This document shows, piece after piece, positions 7,658 through 15,663 of a stretch of 30,039 nt of DNA. The translations under genes were made by a program, and so were the position numbers. The stretch covers positions 1 through 30,039 of the forward strand of contig QMMS01000017.1 of the NCBI GenBank assembly GCA_003647375.1. Reading direction: 5' to 3'. Below the pieces are notes generated by a model, which was not told the DNA's origin, searched no databases, and saw only the letters and a program-made list of their open reading frames with translations. The DNA is from Deltaproteobacteria bacterium. GTDB taxonomy: Bacteria > Desulfobacterota > Desulfobacteria > Desulfobacterales > B30-G6. The first letter of the stretch is position 1, and each line of letters begins with the position of its first letter.

Positions 7658-8890
7658 TTATAGCAGAAGAGCCACTTCGACAATGGTTCCCTTGTCCAGG
7701 CCTTCCGTGTTTTTATCGATTCTGACAAGCCCATCCGCTTTTACCATGGTGTGTATCAGCCCTGACTTGCCCAGAACCGGTTCCGCAGACAGGTTGCCTT
7801 TTTCATGGTGGAGCTTTACACGGATGTAATCGACGCGGCCCTGCTTCGAAGACAGGTTTCTTTCCAAACGTGCGTAGCACGACCGTGTGTTTCCGTGGGC
7901 CGGGTTTTTCCCGCCGATATGTTCCAGGAACGGGCGGACCACTACATGAAAAACGACCATGGCAGATGTTACATGCCCTGGCAGCCCCCAGAAAAGCGTA
8001 TTACCGACTTTTGCCAGAATGGTTGGCTTCCCGGGGCTGATTGAAATCCCATGCGCGAGAATTTCTGCGCCCGGTATGGCGGAAAGCACCTCTATGGTGA
8101 AATCTCGCATTCCCACCGAACTCCCCCCGGAAACAAAGACCATGTCCGACTGTTGAATGGCGGTTTGACACATGTTTCGAAGGGCGTGGAAATCATCGTT
8201 TACGATACCCATTCGAATAGGCAGACCACCAGCCTGTGCTACCTGACCGGAAAGGGTGAAAGAATTGATGTCTCGAATTTTGCCGAGAGTCGGTGTTTCA
8301 CTGATGGGAAGAACTTCATCGCCCGTGGAAATGATGTTGACGACCGGTTGCCGATACACGGAAACCATTTCGATTCCAAGGGCTGCAAGAATGCCGATTT
8401 CCTGGGGCCGCAGTCGCTGTCCTTGAAACAGGATGGTGTTGCCGGCCCGGATATCTTCACCGATTTGAACCATATGCTGCCCCGGTGCCACACTGCAATA
8501 CACCTCGATGGTCGTATCATCGATGGTGTCTGTGTGCTCAATCATGACAACGCTGTCAGCACCCCCGGGTAGCATTCCCCCGGTAGATATTTTGGCGGTT
8601 TCGCCCGGCTTGATAGAGAGAGTAGGGTTTTCACCCATGGCGATGGTGCCTACGATGTCCAAATATGCAGGGTTTCCATCAGATGCTCCGAACGTCGATG
8701 CGGCTCTCACGGCATATCCATCCATGATCGCCCGGGGAAAATCCGGCAGGTTGATCTTGGATTGGATGTCCGTTCCCAGAGTTCTGCCAAGCGCACTGGT
8801 CAGGGAGATGATTTCTTTATCTACGGGTTGAAAAAGAGAAGTCCATTCGAGAACCGTTTCGAGATCGGTGACCTTAAAAAATTCTTTCAT
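7658..8890 (-). CDS. moeA: MoeA, molybdopterin molybdenumtransferase
   Basis: This is a 410-residue stand-alone MoeA, the usual length. It catalyses metal insertion in the last step of molybdenum (or tungsten) cofactor synthesis. Visible motifs are MDGYAVRAASTFGA, ISTGGMLPGGADSVVMIEH, NIISTGDEV, VSGGSSVGMRDF, ISPGKPTILA and WGLPGHVTSAM. It is followed after 16 bases by the MoeA-PBP fusion gene, so the two are co-transcribed paralogues. Similar pairs in other genomes are thought to divide labour between metals or steps. The ribosome binding site GGAG (8903-8906) sits in the loop of a perfect hairpin that ends one base before the ATG, so translation could depend on RNA folding. Confidence 0.95.
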   Translation of the reverse strand: MKEFFKVTDLETVLEWTSLFQPVDKEIISLTSALGRTLGTDIQSKINLPDFPRAIMDGYAVRAASTFGASDGNPAYLDIVGTIAMGENPTLSIKPGETAKISTGGMLPGGADSVVMIEHTDTIDDTTIEVYCSVAPGQHMVQIGEDIRAGNTILFQGQRLRPQEIGILAALGIEMVSVYRQPVVNIISTGDEVLPISETPTLGKIRDINSFTLSGQVAQAGGLPIRMGIVNDDFHALRNMCQTAIQQSDMVFVSGGSSVGMRDFTIEVLSAIPGAEILAHGISISPGKPTILAKVGNTLFWGLPGHVTSAMVVFHVVVRPFLEHIGGKNPAHGNTRSCYARLERNLSSKQGRVDYIRVKLHHEKGNLSAEPVLGKSGLIHTMVKADGLVRIDKNTEGLDKGTIVEVALLL

Positions 8891-8891
8891 T

Positions 8892-8916
8892 AATAAATTT
8901 TCTCCGAAAATTTATT
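8892..8916 (-). promoter_or_regulatory. hairpin presenting the moeA ribosome binding site
   Basis: Perfect 11-base arms, AATAAATTTTC (8892-8902) and its complement (8906-8916), surround a three-base loop. On the moeA strand the loop reads GGA and with the next G forms the Shine-Dalgarno. The arms are A/T-rich, so the stem should melt easily. Translational control is an inference. Confidence 0.5.
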
Positions 8917-8918
8917 TG

Positions 8919-9003
8919 AAGCGGCTTTGCCGCTATCGCAACGGTATTGTATATAATAACAGCTTATTATCTATACTTTGCCATGTTGTTTATACAACTA
9001 TGG
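8919..9003 (-). other. hairpin-rich leader between the GDT1-like gene and moeA
   Basis: Upstream of the ribosome-binding-site hairpin three more stem-loops are packed. AGCGGC/GCCGCT flank TTT at about 8920-8934. ATAATAA (8953-8959) and TTATTAT (8964-8970) flank CAGC. GTTGT (8985-8989) and ACAAC (8994-8998) are extended by CCAT/ATGG to 8981-9003. The space contains no gene. No stem is followed by a T-run on the minus strand, so none looks like a classical terminator. It does not match a molybdenum-cofactor riboswitch that I can recognise. Confidence 0.4.
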
Positions 9004-9006
9004 GGT

Positions 9007-9294
9007 TTATGACATCAGGGAGCGACCCGCTCCCACCAGCATCCAAACACCGGCGATAACAAAAAAGATGCCGGCACCAAGCTTGATATAACTTTCCGGA
9101 ACGAACCGGCTCAATGTAGAGCCTAAAGCAACCGCTATAAGTGTACTCAGTACCAACGCCAGGGCAGCACCGAGAAAGACGGATATTTTTGGATCGCAGT
9201 CGGCTGCCAGGCAAAATGTAGCCAGTTGGGTTTTGTCACCCAACTCGGCCAGGAAGACCATGCCGAACGTGGTTAAGAAAATTTGAAAGTCCAT
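9007..9294 (-). CDS. half-size GDT1/TMEM165 (UPF0016) family cation transporter
   Basis: A 95-residue membrane protein with one copy of the UPF0016 repeat. The signature ELGDKTQLAT occurs at residues 16-25 and there are three hydrophobic segments (about 3-25, 37-58 and 68-90). Family members exchange Mn2+ or Ca2+ for protons and export Mn2+ in bacteria. Full-length members carry two such repeats. Here only one is present and no partner lies next to it, so it would have to form a homodimer or pair with a distant gene. The ribosome binding site (AAAGG) is about 11 bases from the ATG. It lies upstream of moeA on the same strand. Confidence 0.85.
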   Translation of the reverse strand: MDFQIFLTTFGMVFLAELGDKTQLATFCLAADCDPKISVFLGAALALVLSTLIAVALGSTLSRFVPESYIKLGAGIFFVIAGVWMLVGAGRSLMS

Positions 9295-9319
9295 GGTTTA
9301 TGCTACCTTTTTTTGTCAA

Positions 9320-9362
9320 CGTCAGGGACACTGAGTCACGTTATTGCCGACTGGCCCTGACG
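9320..9362. other. inverted repeat upstream of the GDT1-like gene
   Basis: Perfect arms CGTCAGGG (9320-9327) and CCCTGACG (9355-9362) enclose 27 bases in the 5' region of the GDT1-like gene. On the minus strand it is followed by TTGACAAAAAAA rather than a T-run, so it is not a standard terminator for the radical SAM gene. Bacterial Mn2+ exporters of this family are often under yybP-ykoY riboswitches, but I could not match that consensus here. A protein operator or leader stem is possible. Confidence 0.4.
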
Positions 9363-9408
9363 ATGGAATAAATACTTAGCTGTAAGCAATGAGCCGCAAT
9401 CGGTCAGC

Positions 9409-9445
9409 GCCTAACAGCCTATAGCCTAAACCCCTAACAGGCTAT
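9409..9445. repeat. short degenerate intergenic repeat
   Basis: The motif GCCTAA or AGCCTA recurs several times. Arms ATAGCCT (9421-9427) and AGGCTAT (9439-9445) form a hairpin just after the radical SAM stop codon. It has no T-run. It resembles the low-complexity phrase repeats seen in intergenic spaces of deltaproteobacteria. Confidence 0.35.
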
Positions 9446-9453
9446 GTTTTCAG

Positions 9454-10323
9454 TTATAACGCCCGCATCCACTCCGGCTTGAGGGCAATGCTTCCAGCCA
9501 GGGCCTGGTCGATCTGCTGGATGATTCGTTCCTTGTCCCTTGGCATTCGTGCCTTGATGGGAAGATAATTGGACGCATGATTTGCGTGAAACAAACCCCT
9601 GGAGAGATGGGTGTGGGCAATCATATGCCGTAATTCCTTGAGCATCTCGTCCGGTTCCAGTAACGGAAAAATTCCCTTTTCGTGGTCATTGCTGAGCGGT
9701 GTTCCTGGAATGAGCATCAAGCTGAGGGCACCTACATATTCCGGGTCGATGGCCGACAGGACATTTCCTGTTTCCTGTGCATGAATCATGGATCGTTCCC
9801 TGCCTGCCAGGCCAAGCAGGACGGTGATGGACAGTTTTATGCCGGCTTCCCGGATTTTTTTGCCCATGGCAATCATTTTTTTGGCGGTCGCCCCTTTTCG
9901 GACCGCTTTCAATGTAACGTCATCCCCTGTTTCCAGACCCATGTAGGCAATACGCAACCCATGCTGATGAAGTTTCGCGAGCTCTTCAGGCGTCTTCATC
10001 TGAATACTTTTGGTATTGGCATAGATGCCGACCCGGGTGACCCAGGGGAGGTTTGTCTCGATTTTTTTCAGGATATTCACCAGGCGCTTTTGTGGAATAA
10101 TGAGTGCATCACCGTCGCATAGAAAAACACGTCGCTGCCGCCGGCAGTATTCTTTTGCAAATTGAATATCCTGGTCGACAATTTCGTCCGACTTGATTTT
10201 GAATCTTTCCCCGGCAAACGTTCCACAAAATGTACATTTGTTGTGTGAACATCCCACAGTTACCTGTAGCAGGATACTGTTTGCTTCGCTGGGGGGCCGG
10301 ATAATCATTCCTTCATAGTGCAT
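9454..10323 (-). CDS. radical SAM protein of unknown substrate
   Basis: The protein has 289 residues. The [4Fe-4S] cluster motif near the N terminus is C-x4-C-x2-C (CSHNKCTFC, residues 25-33), as in Elp3/YgiQ-like radical SAM enzymes. Further support comes from FLCDGDALI (a GGE-like strand end), YMGLETGDD and the repeat of alpha/beta units to about residue 215. The C-terminal ~60 residues (HANHASNYLPIKARMP) match a conserved tail in this uncharacterised group. The ATG is preceded by AAAAGG at suitable distance. The reaction cannot be told from the sequence. It stands alone, about 160 bases upstream of the GDT1-like gene on the same strand. Confidence 0.85.
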   Translation of the reverse strand: MHYEGMIIRPPSEANSILLQVTVGCSHNKCTFCGTFAGERFKIKSDEIVDQDIQFAKEYCRRQRRVFLCDGDALIIPQKRLVNILKKIETNLPWVTRVGIYANTKSIQMKTPEELAKLHQHGLRIAYMGLETGDDVTLKAVRKGATAKKMIAMGKKIREAGIKLSITVLLGLAGRERSMIHAQETGNVLSAIDPEYVGALSLMLIPGTPLSNDHEKGIFPLLEPDEMLKELRHMIAHTHLSRGLFHANHASNYLPIKARMPRDKERIIQQIDQALAGSIALKPEWMRAL

Positions 10324-10503
10324 GGTGTTGACCTTTTATCAATGGGTTCGCCGATCCTTTTGAAATTGTTGCCGGCCCGGTATCCGGGGTGATTGTTTTT
10401 TTCCAAAAACAGGTTAATGTGACGGATAGTGAGTTGAAAAAACCAGCAATTACTGTTAATGGTGATCACGTGCCAGGTAATTGATTCTTGCCCGCACGAT
10501 GGC

Positions 10504-10540
10504 TGCCATCCTTGATGATGGCAAACCATGCTGATATTCT
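10504..10540 (+). promoter_or_regulatory. candidate promoter and operator dyad of the acetoacetyl-CoA synthetase gene
   Basis: The dyad TGCCATC (10504-10510) and GATGGCA (10517-10523) overlaps a possible -35 TTGATG (10512-10517). A 17-base spacer leads to TATTCT (10535-10540). Transcription would start near 10547. Each hexamer matches consensus at four of six positions. The rest of the gap 10324-10618 shows no convincing gene. Confidence 0.35.
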
Positions 10541-10618
10541 AGTTACCTTAAAATTAAATGCAACCGTAAAGTGTTCTTACCTTATTAGCGGTGTCTTTAT
10601 CAATAGAGGAGTATTCAA

Positions 10619-12574
10619 ATGGCTCGATTACTGTGGGAACCTTCAGAACAACGGATCAAACAGAGCAACATGTTCCGTTTTATGTGCGCCATCAATGAAA
10701 AACATCAAGAGAATTTTTCCGAGTATCCCGAGCTCCACAAGTGGTCTATCGACCATATTCCTGAATTCTGGGAGGCCATGTGGGACTTTGCCGATATTAT
10801 TGCCTCCCAAAAAGCCCATCAGGTCGTGGACGACCTGGGGAAAATGCCTGGTGCCAAGTGGTTTCCGGGCGCTCGTCTTAATTTTTCAGAAAATCTTCTG
10901 CGCTATCGCGACGATCAGATTGCTCTGATATTCAATGGTGAAAGCCAGGTCAGCAAGAAGATGACCTATGCACAGCTCTATGATGAGGTGGCTAGAATAG
11001 CGGAGGCTCTGAGAAACGTGGGGATCGAACCCGGTGACAGGGTCGTTGGATTCATGCCCAATATGCCTGAGACCATTGTTGCCATGCTGGCTGCCACGAG
11101 TCTGGGGGCAACCTGGTCTTCATGCTCTCCGGATTTTGGGATCAAGGGTGTATTGGATCGATTTGGCCAGATTAAACCCAAGGTGCTCTTTACGGCTGAC
11201 GGTTATTTTTTCAAAGGCAAACGCATCGGTTGCCTGGATCGGATCGCCAATATATTAAAGGACTTGCCTTCTATTGAGACGATTGTGGTTGTTCCCTATA
11301 CGGAAAGTGAACCGGACATACATGCTGTGCAGAACGCGGTAATTTATAACGATTTCAGGTCTGATGAGCCAGGCCTTGTGCTGCGGTTCGAGCAGCTGCC
11401 TTTTGACCATCCCCTCTATATCATGTACTCTTCCGGGACAACGGGACTTCCCAAATGTATGGTTCAGGGCGCCGGGGGTATTCTCATCCATCATATGAAA
11501 GAACTCATGCTGCACACGGATTTGAAACGGGATGACACGATTTTTTATTTTACGACATGCGGCTGGATGATGTGGAACTGGCTTGTGAGTTCTCTGTCCA
11601 TCGGCGCAACACTGGTACTGTACGATGGCAACCCGTTCCATCCGTCCCCGGATGTTCTCTGGCGCATGGCTCAGGATGAAAAGGTTACTGTTTTCGGGAC
11701 CAGCGCCGGGTATATTGCGGCACTCCAGAACTCAGGATTGGAACCGGGAAAAATTTATGATCTGAATTCCCTTCGAGCGGTGCTGTCGACCGGGTCACCA
11801 CTTTCTGACGAAGGCTTTGAATTCATATACGATGCCGTCAAATCCGATCTGCAACTGGCATCCATTGCCGGCGGTACGGACATCAACGGATGTTTTGCCC
11901 TTGGAAATCCCATGGGGCCGGTTTATGCCGGTGAATTGCAATGCAGGGGTCTGGCGATGAACGTGAAGGCTTTTGATGAAGATGGCCGTTCGGCCATAAA
12001 GCAGCAGGCAGAGCTGGTTTGTACGGATCCTTTTCCCTCCATGCCCATCTACTTCTGGGATGACCCGGATGGCAAAAAATATCATTCTGCCTATTTTGAT
12101 GTTTATCCCAACGTCTGGCGTCATGGGGATTATATCGTTATAACGGAAAGGGGTGGCATCATCATGTTTGGACGATCCGATGCCACGTTGAATCCGGGTG
12201 GCGTCAGAATTGGAACGGCCGAAATTTACCGCCAGATCGATCAGATCGATGAAGTTGCAGACAGTGTTGTCGTGGGTCAGAACTGGAACAATGATGTGCG
12301 GGTCATACTCTTCGTCAAAATGGCTGAAGGTGTTGACTTGACAGAAGCCATCAAGCATAAAATTAAAACCACTATCCGGACAAATGCATCACCCAGACAT
12401 GTACCGGCGAAAATTATCCCGGTGGCGGATATACCGTACACGCTCAACATGAAGAAAGTTGAAATTGCGGTAAAGAAGATAATTCAGAATCAGCCGGTTT
12501 CAAACAAAGATGCCCTGATCAATCCTGAAGTGCTGGATTGTTATGCCGATATTAAAGAATTGCAGGAAAATTGA
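10619..12574 (+). CDS. aacS: acetoacetyl-CoA synthetase (acetoacetate-CoA ligase)
   Basis: This adenylate-forming enzyme activates acetoacetate to acetoacetyl-CoA with ATP, feeding ketone bodies or polyhydroxybutyrate breakdown products into central metabolism. The 651-residue length fits the family. The N terminus (LLWEPSEQRIKQSNMFRFM) and ARLNFSENLL are typical of acetoacetate-CoA ligases rather than acetyl-CoA synthetases. The ATP-binding P-loop motif YSSGTTGLPK is near residue 270. Other motifs are GGTDINGCF, the hinge region WRHGDYI and GRSDATLNPGGVRIGTAEIYR, with a conserved C-terminal lysine region (YTLNMKKVE). The GAGGAG ribosome binding site is strong. PilZ and DHFR-like genes follow at 28- and 23-base gaps, so an operon is likely. 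Confidence 0.93.
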   Translation: MARLLWEPSEQRIKQSNMFRFMCAINEKHQENFSEYPELHKWSIDHIPEFWEAMWDFADIIASQKAHQVVDDLGKMPGAKWFPGARLNFSENLLRYRDDQIALIFNGESQVSKKMTYAQLYDEVARIAEALRNVGIEPGDRVVGFMPNMPETIVAMLAATSLGATWSSCSPDFGIKGVLDRFGQIKPKVLFTADGYFFKGKRIGCLDRIANILKDLPSIETIVVVPYTESEPDIHAVQNAVIYNDFRSDEPGLVLRFEQLPFDHPLYIMYSSGTTGLPKCMVQGAGGILIHHMKELMLHTDLKRDDTIFYFTTCGWMMWNWLVSSLSIGATLVLYDGNPFHPSPDVLWRMAQDEKVTVFGTSAGYIAALQNSGLEPGKIYDLNSLRAVLSTGSPLSDEGFEFIYDAVKSDLQLASIAGGTDINGCFALGNPMGPVYAGELQCRGLAMNVKAFDEDGRSAIKQQAELVCTDPFPSMPIYFWDDPDGKKYHSAYFDVYPNVWRHGDYIVITERGGIIMFGRSDATLNPGGVRIGTAEIYRQIDQIDEVADSVVVGQNWNNDVRVILFVKMAEGVDLTEAIKHKIKTTIRTNASPRHVPAKIIPVADIPYTLNMKKVEIAVKKIIQNQPVSNKDALINPEVLDCYADIKELQEN

Positions 12575-12602
12575 CTCTTAAACAAAAGGCTTACGAGCTC
12601 CA

Positions 12603-12968
12603 ATGACCAGAGAAATAGTAGAGAAACGAAGATTCCCGAGACACAAAGTTTATACCTCGGGACAGCTGGAAATGTTTGACGGTTCATTCCCGGTTTCAGT
12701 GGAGGAATTGTCGATCGAGGGGCTCAAAATCCGGTCTTCCGGCTCCGTTGCCCCCGAGACACATGTCGCCATTAGGATCAGCGTGGGCAGGGATATTGTT
12801 TTTCATGGCCAGGTTGTGTGGGTAATGAATATGCTGACAGGCGAAGAGCATATGTACCAAATGGGTCTCCAGATAGATGCCATCCTGGACAGGGGTAAGG
12901 AGATAATCGATATTGCGGAGAGAGAGATTCTGATACAGGATCTTGTCGTTATAATCAAACGCGTGTAA
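12603..12968 (+). CDS. PilZ domain protein
   Basis: This 121-residue single-domain protein has the hallmarks of PilZ, the c-di-GMP-binding beta barrel. The RxxxR-type motif is RRFPR (residues 9-13). The second motif reads ELSIEG (35-40) where the consensus is D/NxSxxG, so the first residue is glutamate. Binding to c-di-GMP is therefore likely but not certain. No output domain is attached, so it would act by binding a partner. It lies 28 bases after aacS and 23 before the DHFR-like gene; neither explains its target. Confidence 0.85.
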   Translation: MTREIVEKRRFPRHKVYTSGQLEMFDGSFPVSVEELSIEGLKIRSSGSVAPETHVAIRISVGRDIVFHGQVVWVMNMLTGEEHMYQMGLQIDAILDRGKEIIDIAEREILIQDLVVIIKRV

Positions 12969-12991
12969 CCCTGCTATAGAGCTATTAAGAA

Positions 12992-13513
12992 ATGAAAGTA
13001 ATACTTATAATGGCGCTGACGGCGGATGGCAAGATTGGAAAGAATGCAGCGCATTTTCCAGACTGGTCCGGAAAAGAGGACAAGAAGCGCTTCAAGCAAC
13101 TTACAATGGGTGCCGGGGTGGTTGTCATGGGATCGGCAACCTACGACACCATCGGACTGCCATTGCCCGGCCGCAAAAATATCGTCTTGACCCGAAAAAC
13201 CGATCGATTTTCAAACCAGGACAACCTGGTTTTCACAAATCAGAAACCTGCTGAAATTCTGGAGGATCTGGCGTCGGAAGGTTTTGACCATGTGATATTG
13301 ATTGGTGGTGCCCAGATCAATTATCTCTTTGCGCGCGAAGGCCTTATCGATGAGATGATATTGACCTATTGCCCGAAAATATTCGGTACCGGCCTTGCTG
13401 TTTTTTCAGAAGAGATCTCGATGGATCTCAATCTGTTATCCATGGAACAACTTGATGAAAATGCGGTTTGTATACACTACAAGGTCCTACACCAAATCCG
13501 ATCAGGTTTGTGA
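12992..13513 (+). CDS. dihydrofolate reductase / RibD C-terminal-like protein
   Basis: The 173-residue protein has the DHFR fold seen in FolA and the RibD reductase domain. It starts with VILIMALTADGKIGKN and contains VVMGSATYDTI, LPGRKNIVLTR and the NADPH-binding VILIGGAQINYLF. The DWSGKEDKKRF segment matches the substrate-side helix of the RibD-like subgroup. It may supply dihydrofolate reductase activity or reduce a pterin or flavin precursor; the sequence alone does not decide. The ribosome binding site is weak. It is the last gene of the aacS group and converges on the sirtuin gene with 33 bases between stops. A small CGGGC-AA-GCCCG stem there is too short to call a terminator. Confidence 0.8.
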   Translation: MKVILIMALTADGKIGKNAAHFPDWSGKEDKKRFKQLTMGAGVVVMGSATYDTIGLPLPGRKNIVLTRKTDRFSNQDNLVFTNQKPAEILEDLASEGFDHVILIGGAQINYLFAREGLIDEMILTYCPKIFGTGLAVFSEEISMDLNLLSMEQLDENAVCIHYKVLHQIRSGL

Positions 13514-13546
13514 AATGCCCGGGCAAGCCCGAAAATTTCAAGAAAC

Positions 13547-14311
13547 TTAACGAGCAATAATTAGTCTGACCTCTTCCAATATTCTATCCAGGACAATCCC
13601 TGCTTTTTCCGTAAAGAGGAAATCACACATATCGTCACAGGGTGTTTCGGACAGGTTGATAATGGCCAGGACGGCATCGTTTTGTTTGGCATAGATGGGC
13701 ATGTGGGCAGCCGGTTGCACCAGCAAAGTTGACCCCACCACGATAAAGAAATCGCTGTTTTGAGACAGGGCGATGGCCTGGTTGACCTTGTCCATGGGCA
13801 TGGACTGGCCAAAGGAAATAGTATCCGGTTTCAGATAACCCCCGCAGTCGCAGGTTGGAGCAAGGTCGCCACTGGAAAGCCGGTCGTACGCTTCCTGGGT
13901 GGCAGAAATTTTGCTGCAGGACATGCAGCGGATCCGCAGAGTATTGCCATGCAGTTCGATGACGGCGGTATCCGGTATCCCCGATGCCTGGTGAAGGCCG
14001 TCGATGTTCTGGGTAACCACGGCTTGTACCAGCCCCATCTGATATAGTTCGGCAATGGCTTGATGGCCCTTATTGGGTGTTGCCTGACGTAATCCCTGAT
14101 AGAGCTCCTGCCAGCGCTGCCAGTACTCGATGCGGGCATCTTCCCGGGACATGAATTCGTCAAAGTAGACCGGCTTGAACTTATCCCAGATGCCCCCCTG
14201 GCTCCGGTAGTCGGGAATTCCGCTTTCCGTGGAGATCCCGGCACCGGTGAATATCACGTTGTTGCCGCCTTGGATGATTTTCTCTGCGATTTGGCTGATG
14301 TCCATGTTCAT
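13547..14311 (-). CDS. sirtuin, NAD-dependent protein deacylase (CobB/Sir2 family)
   Basis: Sirtuins remove acetyl or other acyl groups from lysines using NAD+. The 254-residue protein has FTGAGISTESGIPDYRS (21-37), TQNIDGLH (100-107), catalytic H121 in ELHGN, and late NAD-binding motifs VVGSTLLVQP. The zinc module is C129/C132 and then C154-D-C156, a CxC where CxxC is usual. A Y63-x-x-R66 pair may correspond to the Tyr/Arg pair of desuccinylating sirtuins, but my alignment has a two-residue shift. I chose the ATG at 14311: it forms an ATGA overlap with the ankyrin gene stop and has GGGAG upstream. The overlap implies coupled translation. Confidence 0.93.
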   Translation of the reverse strand: MNMDISQIAEKIIQGGNNVIFTGAGISTESGIPDYRSQGGIWDKFKPVYFDEFMSREDARIEYWQRWQELYQGLRQATPNKGHQAIAELYQMGLVQAVVTQNIDGLHQASGIPDTAVIELHGNTLRIRCMSCSKISATQEAYDRLSSGDLAPTCDCGGYLKPDTISFGQSMPMDKVNQAIALSQNSDFFIVVGSTLLVQPAAHMPIYAKQNDAVLAIINLSETPCDDMCDFLFTEKAGIVLDRILEEVRLIIAR

Positions 14312-15663
14312 TTTGATGGGTCTCCCTTTTGACGTTTGGAGATGGAGTCGAGAAGTCTGACGAGACAATTGCCGAGTGCGAGATACCTGGAATTAGTCAA
14401 CGAGAATTGGCGAAGAAACTCTGCGGTCGATATTTGATCATCAATATAATCAGCCAATACTGTACGGCTCGTGCTTTGCATCCTTTTTGGGAAAACGCAT
14501 TCTTCGTACATTGTGTGGTTTCCTGATGGTCGCGAGAGGTCGGGCATGCCCGGTTTCCCGCTTTCGTTTACAGTATCGAGCAGCGTGGCAAGATCCTCTT
14601 GGCCTTCCTCCCTGGCCCTGTCCGCCGGTGTGAGTTGGTGACTGTCCAGTATGTTTGTGCTTGCCCCATATTCGAGCAATACCCTTGCTATGCCCCGGTG
14701 ACCCCTTTCGGCGGCCCAATGAAGAGGCGTGCCGTAGAGCTTGCTATATGCATTCACGTTTGCGTCCCTATTTAACAGTAAGCAGACTATTTTCTCGTGA
14801 CCATATCTCACGGCCTTGTGTAGCGGGGTAACACGAAGACCCGGTGTACTCACGTTTACATTGGCGCTGTGTTCGATAAGGAGGGTTGAAAGATCACGGT
14901 TTCCGTTTCTTGCTGCTTTATGAAGAGCCGTGTTACCCTTGCGGTCTCGAATTTCCGTGTCTGCGCCGAAGTCGATAAGGAGTGTGAAGATGTCTCGCCA
15001 ACCTTTAGACGCCGCCCAGTGCAGCAGCGTGTGCCCCCTTGAATCCTTGGCATTGACGTTCGCTCCCCGAGACAAAAGAAACTTCGCCACGTTAGCATAC
15101 CCGAGATATATCGAATAATGAAAAGGTGTGCGACCCCACAGGTCTTCGGGGTCGACCGTTGCACCCGCATCGAGCAAGAGACGCAGTATTTCGATGTGGC
15201 CCGAATTCGCTGCCCAGTGCAGAGGTAATCCGTATTGTTCACTCTTGATACTCGGATTGGCACCGTTTTGAATCAGTAGCTTGACGGTCTTTGTGTTTCC
15301 TTTGCCGGCCGCCAGGTGGATCGGTGTGATGCCTCGGTGATCCACGGCATTGACGTCCGCACCTTCTTTGATGAGCAGTGGTACGACTTCAAGATGGCCC
15401 ATTTCTATGGCATGATGAAGTAGGGATGTGCCGTTATTTTGTCGGGCATCGGCAGGCGCACCGTCTAAGATCAAAGCACGTATATCGCCGAGATTGCCAC
15501 GCTCGACAGCGTCGAAGATATCGGCACGCAGATAGACACCGGTCGTATACTGGTACAGCATCCAGGACAAGACGAGGACGAAAGGAAGGACTATAAGTCC
15601 GTAGCGCAGTCGTGCATACCTTGGCTGCTCGTTCCACCATTTGCCGTAGCTTGGTCCAAGCAT
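14308..15663 (-). CDS. membrane-anchored ankyrin repeat protein
   Basis: This 451-residue protein has a short basic cytoplasmic N terminus, one transmembrane helix at about 23-40, then roughly ten ankyrin repeats from residue ~48 to ~370. Eight of these are good copies, recognisable by TPLHWAA or similar and GADVNA-like turns. The C-terminal ~80 residues are not ankyrin and I do not recognise them. Arginines before the helix suggest the repeats lie on the outer face of the inner membrane (periplasm). AAGGGCGAAG precedes the ATG. It is the first gene of a two-gene unit with the sirtuin, sharing ATGA. Ankyrin repeats bind proteins; the partner is unknown. Confidence 0.9.
   Translation of the reverse strand: MLGPSYGKWWNEQPRYARLRYGLIVLPFVLVLSWMLYQYTTGVYLRADIFDAVERGNLGDIRALILDGAPADARQNNGTSLLHHAIEMGHLEVVPLLIKEGADVNAVDHRGITPIHLAAGKGNTKTVKLLIQNGANPSIKSEQYGLPLHWAANSGHIEILRLLLDAGATVDPEDLWGRTPFHYSIYLGYANVAKFLLSRGANVNAKDSRGHTLLHWAASKGWRDIFTLLIDFGADTEIRDRKGNTALHKAARNGNRDLSTLLIEHSANVNVSTPGLRVTPLHKAVRYGHEKIVCLLLNRDANVNAYSKLYGTPLHWAAERGHRGIARVLLEYGASTNILDSHQLTPADRAREEGQEDLATLLDTVNESGKPGMPDLSRPSGNHTMYEECVFPKRMQSTSRTVLADYIDDQISTAEFLRQFSLTNSRYLALGNCLVRLLDSISKRQKGDPSK

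Noticed and set aside
8051..8572. 173-codon open frame on the plus strand
   Set aside because: It is antisense to moeA, whose motifs are complete.
9295..9453. yybP-ykoY manganese riboswitch before the GDT1-like gene
   Set aside because: The conserved loop sequences could not be found; only an 8-base inverted repeat is present.
10305..10529. 74-codon open frame on the minus strand upstream of the radical SAM gene
   Set aside because: It overlaps the radical SAM start, has no clear ribosome binding site and its composition is not protein-like; the region is better read as promoter space.
11795..12358. 187-codon open frame on the minus strand
   Set aside because: It is the shadow of the conserved C-terminal part of acetoacetyl-CoA synthetase.
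13514..13546. Bidirectional terminator between the DHFR-like and sirtuin genes
   Set aside because: The CGGGC/GCCCG stem has five pairs, a two-base loop and no proper T-run.
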